A stretch of 64,000 nucleotides of DNA from RPRC01 sp034933285. GTDB taxonomy: Bacteria > Desulfobacterota > Desulfuromonadia > Geobacterales > Geobacteraceae. Position numbers and translations under genes: made by a program. How positions within the stretch are numbered: position 1 is the stretch's first letter; each line of letters begins with the position of its first letter. The notes beneath the pieces are model-generated. The model did no database searches, was not told the DNA's origin, and saw only the letters and a program-made list of their open reading frames with translations. The stretch covers positions 1 through 64,000 of the forward strand of contig JAYFNT010000016.1 of assembly GCA_034933285.1 (NCBI GenBank), given 5' to 3'. This document shows, piece after piece, positions 45,071 through 52,909 of this stretch.

Positions 45071-45211
45071 TCAATCATCAATCTCGTTGAGGTACCGGCA
45101 AGACTCATCTACATGATCTTTGCGGCTGAAGAGAATAATCTCTCGGCCGCTCTTGGCCTCTACAATTACCCATCTACCGCGATTGTACAGTTTTACCCGG
45201 TATCTCTTCAT
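45071..45211 (-). CDS. Possible 46-residue protein
   Basis: The frame from ATG 45211 reads KRYRVKLYNRGRWVIVEA, then SGREIILFSRKDHVDESCRYLNEIDD. Its composition is protein-like (basic strand-forming start, acidic end), but no strong ribosome-binding site precedes it and no family is recognised. Confidence 0.35.
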   Translation of the reverse strand: MKRYRVKLYNRGRWVIVEAKSGREIILFSRKDHVDESCRYLNEIDD

Positions 45212-45476
45212 GCCGGTCTTATATCATTTTGGCTGCCTCATAAAAAGATGTTTTTGGAGGGCGTGCCCACTGCTTCTGCCGATATGTCACAGCAAAAGCG
45301 TACCCAATTAAACCAATTTTTAGCAATACATCTGTTACCCTGATGTTACAAGTGGTGCAAGTGCGGGTGAGTACTGCTACGGAACGCGCTTATAATTTGA
45401 TGCGGGAAAGAAAATAAATGCGGAAGTCACCATGTGATAACAAGCACTTCGATAAAGCCGGATTGTTGGCTGTGAT

Positions 45477-45578
45477 GTTGGCACACTCCGTGCCAAAACA
45501 TATCTGACGAAGTAATAAATTTCGTCATCCTTAATACCTTGGGGCAGTTCTACCCTCCGATTGAACTGCCTCCTTTTT
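45477..45578 (+). ncRNA. Candidate small RNA unit 2
   Basis: Three stems in order: TTGGCAC/GTGCCAA, GACGAA/TTCGTC (45506-45526), and GGCAGTTC/GAACTGCC (45543-45570) followed by TTTTT. The last two match unit 1 in order and partly in sequence. Confidence 0.35.
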
Positions 45579-45650
45579 ACACAGCATTGAACTCTAAATA
45601 CCGACCTGTGTTGAACGCAACCCCTTGCAACTTTACCGATTTGCCTGAGG

Positions 45651-45750
45651 TGATATACTTATCAAGTAGAGCGGTAAGGAATAAACATCAGAGTTTGGGG
45701 CAGTCTTTATTTGTATTTGCGTAGACCCTCCTTTGACTGCCCCGTTTTTT
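45651..45750 (+). ncRNA. Candidate small RNA unit 3
   Basis: A TGATA/TATCA hairpin precedes GGGGCAGTC/GACTGCCCC (45697-45743) and TTTTTT. The terminator stem is the clearest of the three and again starts GGGGCAGT. Confidence 0.35.
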
Positions 45751-45753
45751 CAC

Positions 45754-45783
45754 AAAAAAGCCGCCCCAGTTTCCCAGGGCGGC
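45754..45783 (-). terminator. Minus-strand terminator
   Basis: On the minus strand GCCGCCC pairs with GGGCGGC and is followed by TTTTTTG. It would stop transcripts coming from the MucR side. Confidence 0.6.
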
Positions 45784-45847
45784 CATTGTTTCCGTTTCAG
45801 CCTATGTGCCTACGCTGCTTTTGACCAATATCCTGCCTATCAACCGG

Positions 45848-45926
45848 GTGAATTCAAATTGCAAGTGCACCACGTAAATTTTTAAAGAAGACATCATGTG
45901 GTGCGCTTACGAATAGAATCTACCAA
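45848..45926. mobile_element. IS end remnants (IS30-type end plus IS3-type orfB tip)
   Basis: 45848-45873 is identical to 57142-57167 (GTGAATTCAAATTGCAAGTG and six more bases). 45893-45926 is the inverted copy of 56854-56886 (TTGGTAGATTCTATTCGTAAG). Both ends of the IS30-type fragment at 56.9-57.2 kb are thus present here without its gene. Confidence 0.65.
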
Positions 45927-45945
45927 AGTCGACCCGTTATGATGG

Positions 45946-46221
45946 CTTGTAGCCTGCTGCGGGCTCGTCGGATCCATTGATTTGCCGCTTAATGTCCTGC
46001 CGTTCATCCTGCGGGGCGTCAGCCTGTTGGGGGTCGATTCGGTACAGTGCCCCATGGGGCCGCGTAAACTGGTATGGGAAAAGCTTGCGCGCGAATGGAA
46101 GCTGGACAATCTGGAGAATATCGGCAGGGAATGCACCCTGGAAAACCTCGAACAGGAAATCCACGCTATTCTCAAAGGAGAGCTGCGAGGCCGCATATTA
46201 GTCAACTTGCTGAATAGCTGA
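45946..46221 (+). pseudogene. AcuI/YhdH-type quinone oxidoreductase, C-terminal fragment
   Basis: The frame reads CGLVGSIDLPLNVLPFILRG, then VSLLGVDSVQCPMGPRKLVWEKLA and EIHAILKGELRGRILV. This is the end of the YhdH/AcuI acrylyl-CoA reductase family (about 325 residues). The NADPH-binding and N-terminal parts are gone; an IS end abuts on the left. Confidence 0.75.
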
Positions 46222-46270
46222 CACTGGAAGCATTCAAGTAATTATGCGACTGTAATCGACGCTCCACAAT

Positions 46271-46304
46271 GAAAGGGGCATCCATATCCTGGTATGCCCC
46301 TTTC
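46271..46304 (-). terminator. Terminator of MucR copy 1
   Basis: GAAAGGGGCAT pairs with TGCCCCTTTC around a short loop. A near copy lies at 52122-52156 behind the second MucR gene. Confidence 0.65.
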
Positions 46305-46343
46305 CCAAAAACCCTTCTCAGGCCAAATTTGAAAGCCGTATTT

Positions 46344-46604
46344 TCAACCTTTTTTCTTTGTAACTTTCTTCGCGGCTGGTTTCTTGGCTTGCAGCTTCTC
46401 TGCCCTTACCGCCCTCGCCTTGGCAAGGTTGTCCGCTAGACCCCTGTCCAACGCCGTTTGCCTTCTTTTCTCCGAGAAGTTTTTTGCGGTCAGTGATTGA
46501 GTTGCAGGGATATTAAACTGCTTCCTATATTCCCGGGGTGAAATACCGTGCACCTTGTTGAGATGCCAGGTAAGAGTTTTCATCCCACCTTTGCCGCAGA
46601 TCAT
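46344..46604 (-). CDS. MucR/Ros-type zinc-finger regulator, N-terminally short copy
   Basis: The 86-residue frame starts inside the zinc-finger region: MICGKGGMKTLTWHLNKVHG, then the MucR box SPREYRKQFNIPATQSL and a Lys/Ala-rich tail. It is about 90% identical to the same region of the copy at 52196-52675 but lacks the first 60-75 residues, including the first finger Cys unless ATT or another weak start upstream is used. The DNA-binding core largely remains. The duplication includes the terminator. Confidence 0.7.
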   Translation of the reverse strand: MICGKGGMKTLTWHLNKVHGISPREYRKQFNIPATQSLTAKNFSEKRRQTALDRGLADNLAKARAVRAEKLQAKKPAAKKVTKKKG

Positions 46605-46702
46605 GCAATATGGGGTCTCCTTTTCACTATAAATCCTCCTCTCACCCTAAATGGTTTCTTGCCGCAGGGGCGGCGAATCAGCCCCTACGGCAAAACGTCC
46701 AA

Positions 46703-48334
46703 TTAACCGAGTATAGCCTTCAGGTCCTGGGCGGGGGTGGAGATGGGAGCTATATTGAAGTTCTCCACCAGGAAGTTGAGCACGTTGGGGGTGATGAAAG
46801 CCGGGAGGGAAGGTCCCAGCTTGATGTTCTTGATCCCCAGATGAAGCAGGGTCAGGAGTATCACCACCGCCTTCTGCTCGTACCAGGAGAGGACCAGGGA
46901 CAGGGGCAGGTCGTTTACCCCGCACTCGAAAGCGCCGGCCAATGCCAGCGCGATCTGGATCGCCGAGTAGGCGTCGTTGCACTGGCCCACGTCGAGCAAC
47001 CTGGGGATGCCGCCGATATCACCAAAGTCAAGCTTGTTGAAGCGGTACTTGCCGCAGGCCAGGGTCAGGATCACGCAGTCTTGCGGCACCTTCTCGGCAA
47101 ACTCGGTGTAATAGTTCCTGCCCGGTTTGGCCCCGTCGCAGCCGCCAATGAGGAAGAAGTGTTTCACCGCGCCGGCCTTTACCGCCTCGATCACCTTGTC
47201 CGCTACCCCCAGCACTGCGTTGTGCCCGAAGCCCACCATGATCTCCTGACCGGGGGCGTCCGGGAAGCCCGGGAGTCCCAACGCCTTGTTGATGACTTCC
47301 GAGAAATCCCAGCCCTCGATGTGCCTGATTCCAGGCCAGGCAACCAGACCCCAGGTGAACAGCCTGTCGGTGTATGCCTCGGCCGGGCGCTGGATACAGT
47401 TGGTGTTGAAGATGATGGCCCCGGGGAAGCCGGGGAATTCCTTGGCCTGGTCCTGCCAGGCGCCGCCGAAGTTGCCCGCCAGGTGCGGGTACTTCTTCAG
47501 GCCCGGATAGCCGTGGGCCGGCAGCATCTCGCCATGGGTATAGATGTTGATCCCCTTGCCCTCGGTCTGCTTCAGGAGTTCCTCCAGCATGCGCAGGTCG
47601 TGACCGGAGACGAGGATGGCCTTGCCCGCCTTGGTGCCGAGCTGGACCTTCGTGGGGACCGGGTGGCCGTAGTGGTCCGTATTACCCTCGTTGAGCATGC
47701 CCATGACCTTGAGATTCATCTGGCCGCACTCCATTGCCAGGCCGACGTAGTCCATGAGGCCGAGCGCGGGGTCGACTGTGGCTGCAAGGGCCTTGTGGAA
47801 AAAAGCGTATACTGCCTCGTCTTCCCTGCCGAGGATCTTGGCGTGGTCGGCGTAGGCTGCCATCCCTTTGAGGCCATAGGTGAGGATTTCGATGGCCGAG
47901 CGGATATCCTCGTTCTCGTGGAGAGCAGGGATGCCGTGTTCTTCGCCCTGTTTGACCAGGTCCGACGCGGGCGTCCAGGCAGCCGGGCCGGTGGCGATCC
48001 GCGGGGCCGTCGTACCGTTCTTGGCCTGAAACGCCGTTTCGTAAAGATTCCTGGCCTTTTCCTTGAGTTCCCCGCACTGCCCGATGAGCACCTCGAGTCG
48101 CGCCGGGTCGAAGTCCACATTGGTGACAATGGCGAAGAGCCCTTCGAGGACAAATCCGTCTATCGCGGGGTCTTTCGCCCCCAAACCGCGCGCCTTGTCG
48201 GCATAGAAGGCAAGGCCCTTCAGGCCATACAGCAGGTTGTCCTGCAAGGCCGCCACTTCCGGCTTTTTGCCGCACACGCCCGAAATTTCACACGCGATTC
48301 CTTTTGCTGTCTGCTCACACTGATGACAATACAT
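46703..48334 (-). CDS. hcp: Hybrid cluster protein (hydroxylamine reductase)
   Basis: ATG 48334 (MYCHQCEQ) follows AGGAGG, giving 543 residues. The N-terminal cluster ligands are C3, C6, C15 and C21 (CHQCEQTAKGIAC, then GVC). Hybrid-cluster ligands are visible farther on, e.g. in TNCIQ (NTNCIQRPAEAY) and LACGKYRFNK. Hcp reduces hydroxylamine in vitro and acts as a high-affinity NO reductase in vivo. The next gene upstream is an RIC repair protein and then a TetR gene, a coherent nitrosative-stress set. The usual partner reductase Hcr is not in the window. Confidence 0.95.
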   Translation of the reverse strand: MYCHQCEQTAKGIACEISGVCGKKPEVAALQDNLLYGLKGLAFYADKARGLGAKDPAIDGFVLEGLFAIVTNVDFDPARLEVLIGQCGELKEKARNLYETAFQAKNGTTAPRIATGPAAWTPASDLVKQGEEHGIPALHENEDIRSAIEILTYGLKGMAAYADHAKILGREDEAVYAFFHKALAATVDPALGLMDYVGLAMECGQMNLKVMGMLNEGNTDHYGHPVPTKVQLGTKAGKAILVSGHDLRMLEELLKQTEGKGINIYTHGEMLPAHGYPGLKKYPHLAGNFGGAWQDQAKEFPGFPGAIIFNTNCIQRPAEAYTDRLFTWGLVAWPGIRHIEGWDFSEVINKALGLPGFPDAPGQEIMVGFGHNAVLGVADKVIEAVKAGAVKHFFLIGGCDGAKPGRNYYTEFAEKVPQDCVILTLACGKYRFNKLDFGDIGGIPRLLDVGQCNDAYSAIQIALALAGAFECGVNDLPLSLVLSWYEQKAVVILLTLLHLGIKNIKLGPSLPAFITPNVLNFLVENFNIAPISTPAQDLKAILG

Positions 48335-48378
48335 GAATAGCCTCCTGTTGCTGGTATGGTGCACACTATTCGTGTGTT

Positions 48379-49140
48379 TTATTTCCGTGCGGCAAGCCCC
48401 TGGTCATGCAGCCGTGCCGCCTTTGGAAAGAGGATGTTGTTTTCAAGGTGGACGTGTTTGTGAAGGTCGTCCTCGAATTCCCGGAGCTTCCGGTAGGTCA
48501 CCATGAAGGTATTGCAGGCGTCGGACGGCAGAGTGTAGTTGCTTGATAGTCGACGTATTTCATGCACCGCCTCACCGACTTCATCGTGCTCCCTGATCAG
48601 CCTTTCCAAACTGGCACCGATCGTGTCCATGTCTTTCGCATCGGGCACTGCTCCCGTTTTTCCGGCGACTTCCACTTTCCTAATAGTCGGGAACAGGACT
48701 TCCTCTTCCTCCCGCAAATGGGCATCCATGTCGCCTGCTATTCTATCGAAGATGGCGGCAATTTCCATCACTTCGGGGTGATTGGCGCCATGCACCTGGG
48801 CCACCTTACGGGCGGAGGCGGCAAACTGCGGCAGATTCTCCCAGAGGTAGGCATGATGGACAGTGATAATGTAGTCAGACAGGAATGAAAGGTCCCATGC
48901 CGCGTAATCGTGGCTTCGTGCAAGCGGTGTGTTCCCGACTGCTGTTATTTCACGGAGTATCTCATCCAGGTCGATGCCCTTCTCCCGGCAAACCGCCGAA
49001 AGAACGACTTTGCCGCCGCAGCAGAAATCGATCCCGTACTTTTCGAAAACCGCCGCTGTCCGGTAATCTCCGGCAACAAATTCGCCGATGGTTTTCTCCG
49101 CACTATGCGCATCGGGCCGGGCTGCCTTTTCATCCTTCAT
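48379..49140 (-). CDS. RIC-type iron-sulfur cluster repair di-iron protein (ScdA/YtfE)
   Basis: ATG 49140 (MKDEKAARPD) follows GAGGTGG, giving 253 residues. The N-terminal ScdA domain has GIDFCCGG; the hemerythrin-like domain has the di-iron His/Glu set (VHHAYLWENLP, HLREEEEVLFP, REHDEVGEAVHE, HKHVHLENNILFP). It restores clusters damaged by NO or peroxide. It lies 44 nt before hcp on the same strand. Confidence 0.95.
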   Translation of the reverse strand: MKDEKAARPDAHSAEKTIGEFVAGDYRTAAVFEKYGIDFCCGGKVVLSAVCREKGIDLDEILREITAVGNTPLARSHDYAAWDLSFLSDYIITVHHAYLWENLPQFAASARKVAQVHGANHPEVMEIAAIFDRIAGDMDAHLREEEEVLFPTIRKVEVAGKTGAVPDAKDMDTIGASLERLIREHDEVGEAVHEIRRLSSNYTLPSDACNTFMVTYRKLREFEDDLHKHVHLENNILFPKAARLHDQGLAARK

Positions 49141-49190
49141 TGTGCCACCTCTCGTGTTGGTCACGTTCGAAAAACACTGCTTCTAAAGAT

Positions 49191-49799
49191 CTAGGGCTCC
49201 CCGTCCGGGGCGACGGAACGGGAAAAAGTATCCCAGAGCGTAGCACGCTCCTTTTCCAGGTCTAGCGTGAAACCGCTCAGAATCCAACGAATGATCGTAA
49301 AATTGATTGTACCGATGAACATGGACGTAAGCGCCTCCGGATCGAGATTCCTGTGCACGCTGCCTTGCCTCTGACCTTCAGCGATGGTCTCCTTGATGCC
49401 GGTGCAATAGCCCGCCAACCGTTTTCCGATTTCGTCCCTGAGCACATCATTGTTGACCATGACCTCTTCGGAAAACAGGGTGCGCGGAATTCCCCTATTG
49501 TTTTCCGCGTATGCGAGATGGATCCGGAAGATCTCGCCAAGCTTCTCCAGGGGATCAGCAATGTTCTCTACCTCACCGAGAATCAGCAGGAGATCCTGGC
49601 CTATTTTTCCTATGACCGACCTGACAATCTCCTCTTTGTTCGTGAAATGCCGGTAGATGTTCCCCTCGGAAATGCCGACCTCCGCGGCTATCCCGGCAGT
49701 CGTGGCACCATGGATGCCCTTTTCGCCGATCATCCGCAAGGCGGCCTCGGTTATCTGCCGCTGTCGTATTTCGGTGGTCTTCCTCTGTCTAGCGGGCAT
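49191..49799 (-). CDS. TetR-family regulator of the hcp-RIC locus
   Basis: ATG 49799 (MPARQRKT) follows GGAG, giving 202 residues. The TetR helix-turn-helix is clear (GATTAGIAAEVGISEGNIYRHF). The C-terminal domain shows no Cys cluster. It is 50 nt upstream of the RIC gene on the same strand. Two palindromes sit just before its start codon, fitting self-repression of the whole set. Confidence 0.88.
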   Translation of the reverse strand: MPARQRKTTEIRQRQITEAALRMIGEKGIHGATTAGIAAEVGISEGNIYRHFTNKEEIVRSVIGKIGQDLLLILGEVENIADPLEKLGEIFRIHLAYAENNRGIPRTLFSEEVMVNNDVLRDEIGKRLAGYCTGIKETIAEGQRQGSVHRNLDPEALTSMFIGTINFTIIRWILSGFTLDLEKERATLWDTFSRSVAPDGEP

Positions 49800-49823
49800 G
49801 GCCGGGCTCCATTTCAACATGTG

Positions 49824-49846
49824 AGTGGTTACCCACTTGACAAGTG
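49824..49846. promoter_or_regulatory. Overlapping palindromic operators upstream of TetR gene
   Basis: AGTGG-TTAC-CCACT (49824-49837) and CACTTG-A-CAAGTG (49834-49846) overlap by four bases, 25-47 bp upstream of the TetR start. Both are perfect. A TetR dimer pair is the likely binder. Confidence 0.7.
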
Positions 49847-50120
49847 ATATCAGACTTCAAGAAGAATTCAACTCGATAATTTACGAAAAAGGAGGCGGAA
49901 ATTGTAGAATCCGGGAACACTCTCCGGCTTTCCTCTTGGAGTGTCTGGATTTTTTTGAAGATATGGGGAGTTTTCCCCGTTTCCACGGAAAGACAGAAAT
50001 CGATGTGCATTTCATCATGTTTTTTCCGCTCACCTGACACGTAGTGGTTCTTTGTGGCCGCTGTTACACGGATAGTGCACCAATCCACCGTCAGGGGGGG
50101 AAAGCCCGGTGAAACCAAAT
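49847..50120. other. Intergenic region
   Basis: No gene recognised between the TetR operator and the terminator of the peptidase gene. Confidence 0.4.
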
Positions 50121-50156
50121 CGCCACCTCACCCGTGAGGACATGAGTGAGGTGGCG
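50121..50156 (-). terminator. Terminator of the M24 peptidase gene
   Basis: CGCCACCTCAC pairs with GTGAGGTGGCG around 14 bases, followed on the minus strand by ATTTGGTTT. It lies 22 nt past the peptidase stop. Confidence 0.7.
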
Positions 50157-50177
50157 ATGATCCAGTGGTACAAGCTG

Positions 50178-50846
50178 TCAGACGAGCAGGTCTTCGTAAA
50201 AAGCACCGAAGGTATTCTGCGGATTCCGGATATGGATTTCAACCATCCAAATGTTAGGTGCGGGATGGAAGGTGATTTCGTGCAACGGACCCTCGTAGTG
50301 CTCGGCACTGGAATAGTCGCCCAGGCGATGCCCGCCCAGATCCATGTTCAATTCCCAGCCCAGATCCTTCGCCATTTTTTGTGCGAAGTCATACAACTCG
50401 ACGCCGGTAGCCTTGTCAGTTTTCCACTTGTCGGCAACGGCTTCGAAGATCTTTTTGGCGTCAACCGCGCACCGTTTCATTTCCGGATTGCTCCCGGTCA
50501 CGAAGGTGTCGCCGGCATCCCCTTCATAGCCGTCCCAGACAGGAGCGATGTCTAAGAAAAAGATATCATCTTTACCTAAACGCACTCCCGGTACGGAATC
50601 AGCGCCAAAGGTAATGGTGGTGTTGCTGCCGAAGCGGATATACGGCTTATGGAACGCTTTTGTCGCCCCCATCTCCTTCAAGGTATCGACCACCAGTTTG
50701 TTGGCATCCTCCTCCAGCATGCCCACCTGCACGCGGGAAGCAATCAGTTCTACCGCCTGCTGCGCTTTCGCCCTGATCTCCAGCATTTTCTCCACGGAAA
50801 AATCCGCTTTGGTTTTTTCCAGCGTTGCCGAATCTTGTTGTGTCAT
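50178..50846 (-). CDS. M24-family metallopeptidase-like protein
   Basis: The 222-residue protein has the pita-bread metal ligands: FLDIAPVWDGYEGDAGDTF (two Asp), GGHRLGD (His), WMVEIHI (Glu) and GAFYEDLLV (Glu). It is short and lacks the N-terminal domain of Xaa-Pro peptidases, resembling methionine aminopeptidase in size but not in motif detail. Peptide substrate unknown. It is followed by a good terminator and stands alone. Confidence 0.85.
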   Translation of the reverse strand: MTQQDSATLEKTKADFSVEKMLEIRAKAQQAVELIASRVQVGMLEEDANKLVVDTLKEMGATKAFHKPYIRFGSNTTITFGADSVPGVRLGKDDIFFLDIAPVWDGYEGDAGDTFVTGSNPEMKRCAVDAKKIFEAVADKWKTDKATGVELYDFAQKMAKDLGWELNMDLGGHRLGDYSSAEHYEGPLHEITFHPAPNIWMVEIHIRNPQNTFGAFYEDLLV

Positions 50847-51098
50847 AGCCGCGACTCCTTTGTCCTGTAATGTTTAACAGCTATGGCGTCGCCAATTCCG
50901 CTGGCGTGCCGTTCCATGCCGTTTCACTCACTGCCTACCGTACTACCTCCTTTCACAATCTACTCCGCCCTGAACCCGTCACGATTCCCGTCAGGCAAAG
51001 CACGTGCAGAGCTCCTGGCTGTGGCGGATATGGAGTCGGTCCAGGTTGTCCTCCGTTGGCAGCTGCACAGTAAAACCGAGGTCCCGTTATTACCTCGG
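50847..51098. other. Intergenic region, nothing recognised
   Basis: No gene, repeat or hairpin of note was seen; it should contain the peptidase promoter. Confidence 0.4.
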
Positions 51099-51584
51099 CT
51101 ACAACCCCAAATCCGACAAACCGGGATGGTCGTCCGGACGACGACCGAGCGGCCAGTGATATTTACGATCCGCGTCCTGTATCGGCAGGTCGTTGATACT
51201 CGCAAAGCGACGACGCATCAGGCCATTCTCGTCAAACTCCCAATTCTCATTGCCATAGGAGCGGTACCAATTGCCGGAAGTATCGTGCCATTCATAGGCA
51301 AATCTAACGGCAATGCGTGAATCGGTATATGCCCACAATTCCTTGATAAGTCTATAGTCGAGCTCTTTTGCCCACTTCCGCTTGAGAAACTCAATGATTG
51401 CAGCACGGCCGTTCGGGAATTCACTACGATTACGCCATGCACTGTCGACGGTGTAGGCAAGAGACACTTTTTCCGGATCACGGTTGTTCCAAGCATCTTC
51501 AGCCATGCGAACCTTCTGCCGGGCAGTCTCTTCAGAAAACGGCGGAAACGGCGGTTTTTTTCCATAATACACTCCCTTGCGCAT
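51099..51584 (-). CDS. DUF1348 (NTF2-like) protein
   Basis: The 161-residue protein matches the highly conserved DUF1348 family along its length: KPPFPPFSEETARQKVRMAEDAWN, SAWRNRSEF, KRKWAKELDYRLIKELWAY, RIAVRFAYEWHD, SYGNENWEFDENGLM and GRRPDDHPGLSDLGL. The fold is NTF2-like; no reaction is known. No signal peptide. Confidence 0.92.
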   Translation of the reverse strand: MRKGVYYGKKPPFPPFSEETARQKVRMAEDAWNNRDPEKVSLAYTVDSAWRNRSEFPNGRAAIIEFLKRKWAKELDYRLIKELWAYTDSRIAVRFAYEWHDTSGNWYRSYGNENWEFDENGLMRRRFASINDLPIQDADRKYHWPLGRRPDDHPGLSDLGL

Positions 51585-52121
51585 GCGATATAGTCAGACA
51601 CTCGTCCAGTCCCCTAAACCTAGCAGAGAAAATCAATACGTCAACCTGTTGTTCTGCACGTGCACATTCTTCGATGTGTGACGTGCATTCAGCTACTGTG
51701 TTTTCCTCGAAGTGGTAAAGCCCCCACAAAGGAAGTAAGTACAAGCAGCCAATGGTTCAAACAACAACTGCTGAATAAATGAAGGTTCGATTCCAACCTG
51801 TTAAAAAAAACGCCTACTACCTCCAGGTTTCGTGGATTAGTGGCGACTCGGGAGCCTCAAATAATCCACCCTCAAGCAATATGGACGCATAGACGAGAAA
51901 TTCGATATGCCGATCTCCAACGGTGTGGTCGAAGTGATGAACAACAAGGCAACGGTGATCAGCCATCGAACCTACGGCTTAAGACCGGCCGAGAACTACA
52001 CTGAATATCTATAACTGCATGGCGATTTACCCATGCATGTTTCATTGCACAGATTACCGTTAGCATACTCTAATTGTACTAGTACCAGTTGTCTCCCGAA
52101 TTCCTTAAAAACACCCCAAAA
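51585..52121. other. Intergenic region with ISL3 remnant
   Basis: No intact gene. The right half holds the ISL3-type transposase tail given separately; the left half shows nothing recognisable. Confidence 0.45.
51868..52014 (+). pseudogene. ISL3-family transposase C-terminal fragment
   Basis: The frame reads TLKQYGRIDEKFDMPISNGV, then VEVMNNKATVISHRTYGLRP and a TAA. ISNGxxExxNNKxKxxxRxxYG is the ISL3 C-terminal signature. LHGDLPMH continues in frame after the stop. Confidence 0.7.
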
Positions 52122-52156
52122 AGAAAGGGGCACCCATATCTGGCATGCCCCTTTCT
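52122..52156 (-). terminator. Terminator of MucR copy 2
   Basis: AGAAAGGGGCA pairs with TGCCCCTTTCT; nearly the same sequence lies behind MucR copy 1. Confidence 0.65.
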
Positions 52157-52195
52157 TGAAAAACCCTTCAAACGTCAAATTTGGAAGCCGAGTTT

Positions 52196-52675
52196 TCAGC
52201 CTTTTTTCTTTGTAATTTCTTTCACCGCCGGTTTCTTGGCTTGCAGCTTTTCTGCCCTTACCGCCCGCGCTTTGGCAAGGTTGTCGGCCAATCCCCTATC
52301 CAACGCCGTTTGGCTTCTTTTCTCAGAGAAATTTTTTGCAGTCAGAGATTGCGTGGCAGGGATGTTGAACTGTTTCCGATATTCTCGTGGCGTAAAGCCG
52401 TGAACCTGGTTAAGATGTCTAGTGAGAGTTTTCATGCCCCCTTTGCCACAAATCATGCAATAAACCTGGCCAGCCTGAAAAGCCTTCCTCAAGGTCATGA
52501 CCGGCGCCTTCTTCTCTTCAACCGCTTCAGGCGCTGCAGTTTCGGTAGTTTCCAACTGCTGAAGCGCAGCATAAACCTTTTGAATCTCCTGCAAAAGCTC
52601 ATCTGTCTACATCACGGTGACAGATGCATGCGAGGATACGATAGTCGCTGCCAGTTCTACAAGCGTATTTGGCAT
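52196..52675 (-). pseudogene. MucR/Ros-type regulator cut by an amber codon
   Basis: From ATG 52675 (GGAGG 8 nt upstream) the frame reads MPNTLVELAATIVSSHASVTVM, then TAG (52609-52607, codon 23), then TDELLQEIQKVYAALQQLE and on to the normal end. MucR proteins read ASVTxMSxDEI at this point, so TAG replaces one residue, often Ser. The zinc finger CMICGKGGMKTLTRHLNQVHG and MucR box are intact. A restart at an internal codon could give the 132-residue part. Confidence 0.8.
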
Positions 52676-52708
52676 TTTATGCCCTCCTTTTGAAGCAATA
52701 AATAACCA

Positions 52709-52870
52709 TGACATGGGGTAGAACCAACAGGGTCCATAGAGGACTTGCACCTCCAAGTCACTGCTTGACCACCATAGTCAAGCAGATGTCGCTTACGCGA
52801 CACGCGCCCTGCCGGGCGGGTTTATGCCCGGTCATGGTCGTAGCGCGGGTTGTAGCTTAGCGCGATTTAC
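52709..52870 (-). other. Possible group II intron 5' remnant
   Basis: On the minus strand GGAGGTGCAAGTCCTCT recalls the GGTGCAAGTCC segment common in domain I of bacterial group II introns, and several GC-rich hairpins surround it (GTCGCGTAAGCGAC). No intron ORF or domain V was seen. Confidence 0.25.
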
Positions 52871-52909
52871 TCTTTCGGAAATACGGTGCGCATCACCCCC
52901 AAATCCTGA

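Larger units (their letters stand above)
44737..45840. other. Long intergenic region with three terminator-like units
   Basis: About 1.1 kb without an established gene. It holds three similar structured units, one possible 46-codon minus-strand frame, and a TTGGCAC-actcc-GTGCCAA hairpin at about 45477-45496. The region lies between the efflux gene and IS remnants. Confidence 0.5.

Noticed and set aside
45113..45343. Plus-strand 76-codon frame
   Set aside because: No ribosome-binding site or family; the minus-strand 46-codon frame across it is somewhat more protein-like, though also uncertain.
46610..48340. Plus-strand open frame of 576 codons
   Set aside because: It is the antisense of hcp, which has intact cluster motifs and a strong ribosome-binding site.
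51775..51800. tRNA T-arm-like GGTTCGATTCC
   Set aside because: No cloverleaf can be built around it; acceptor and anticodon stems are missing.
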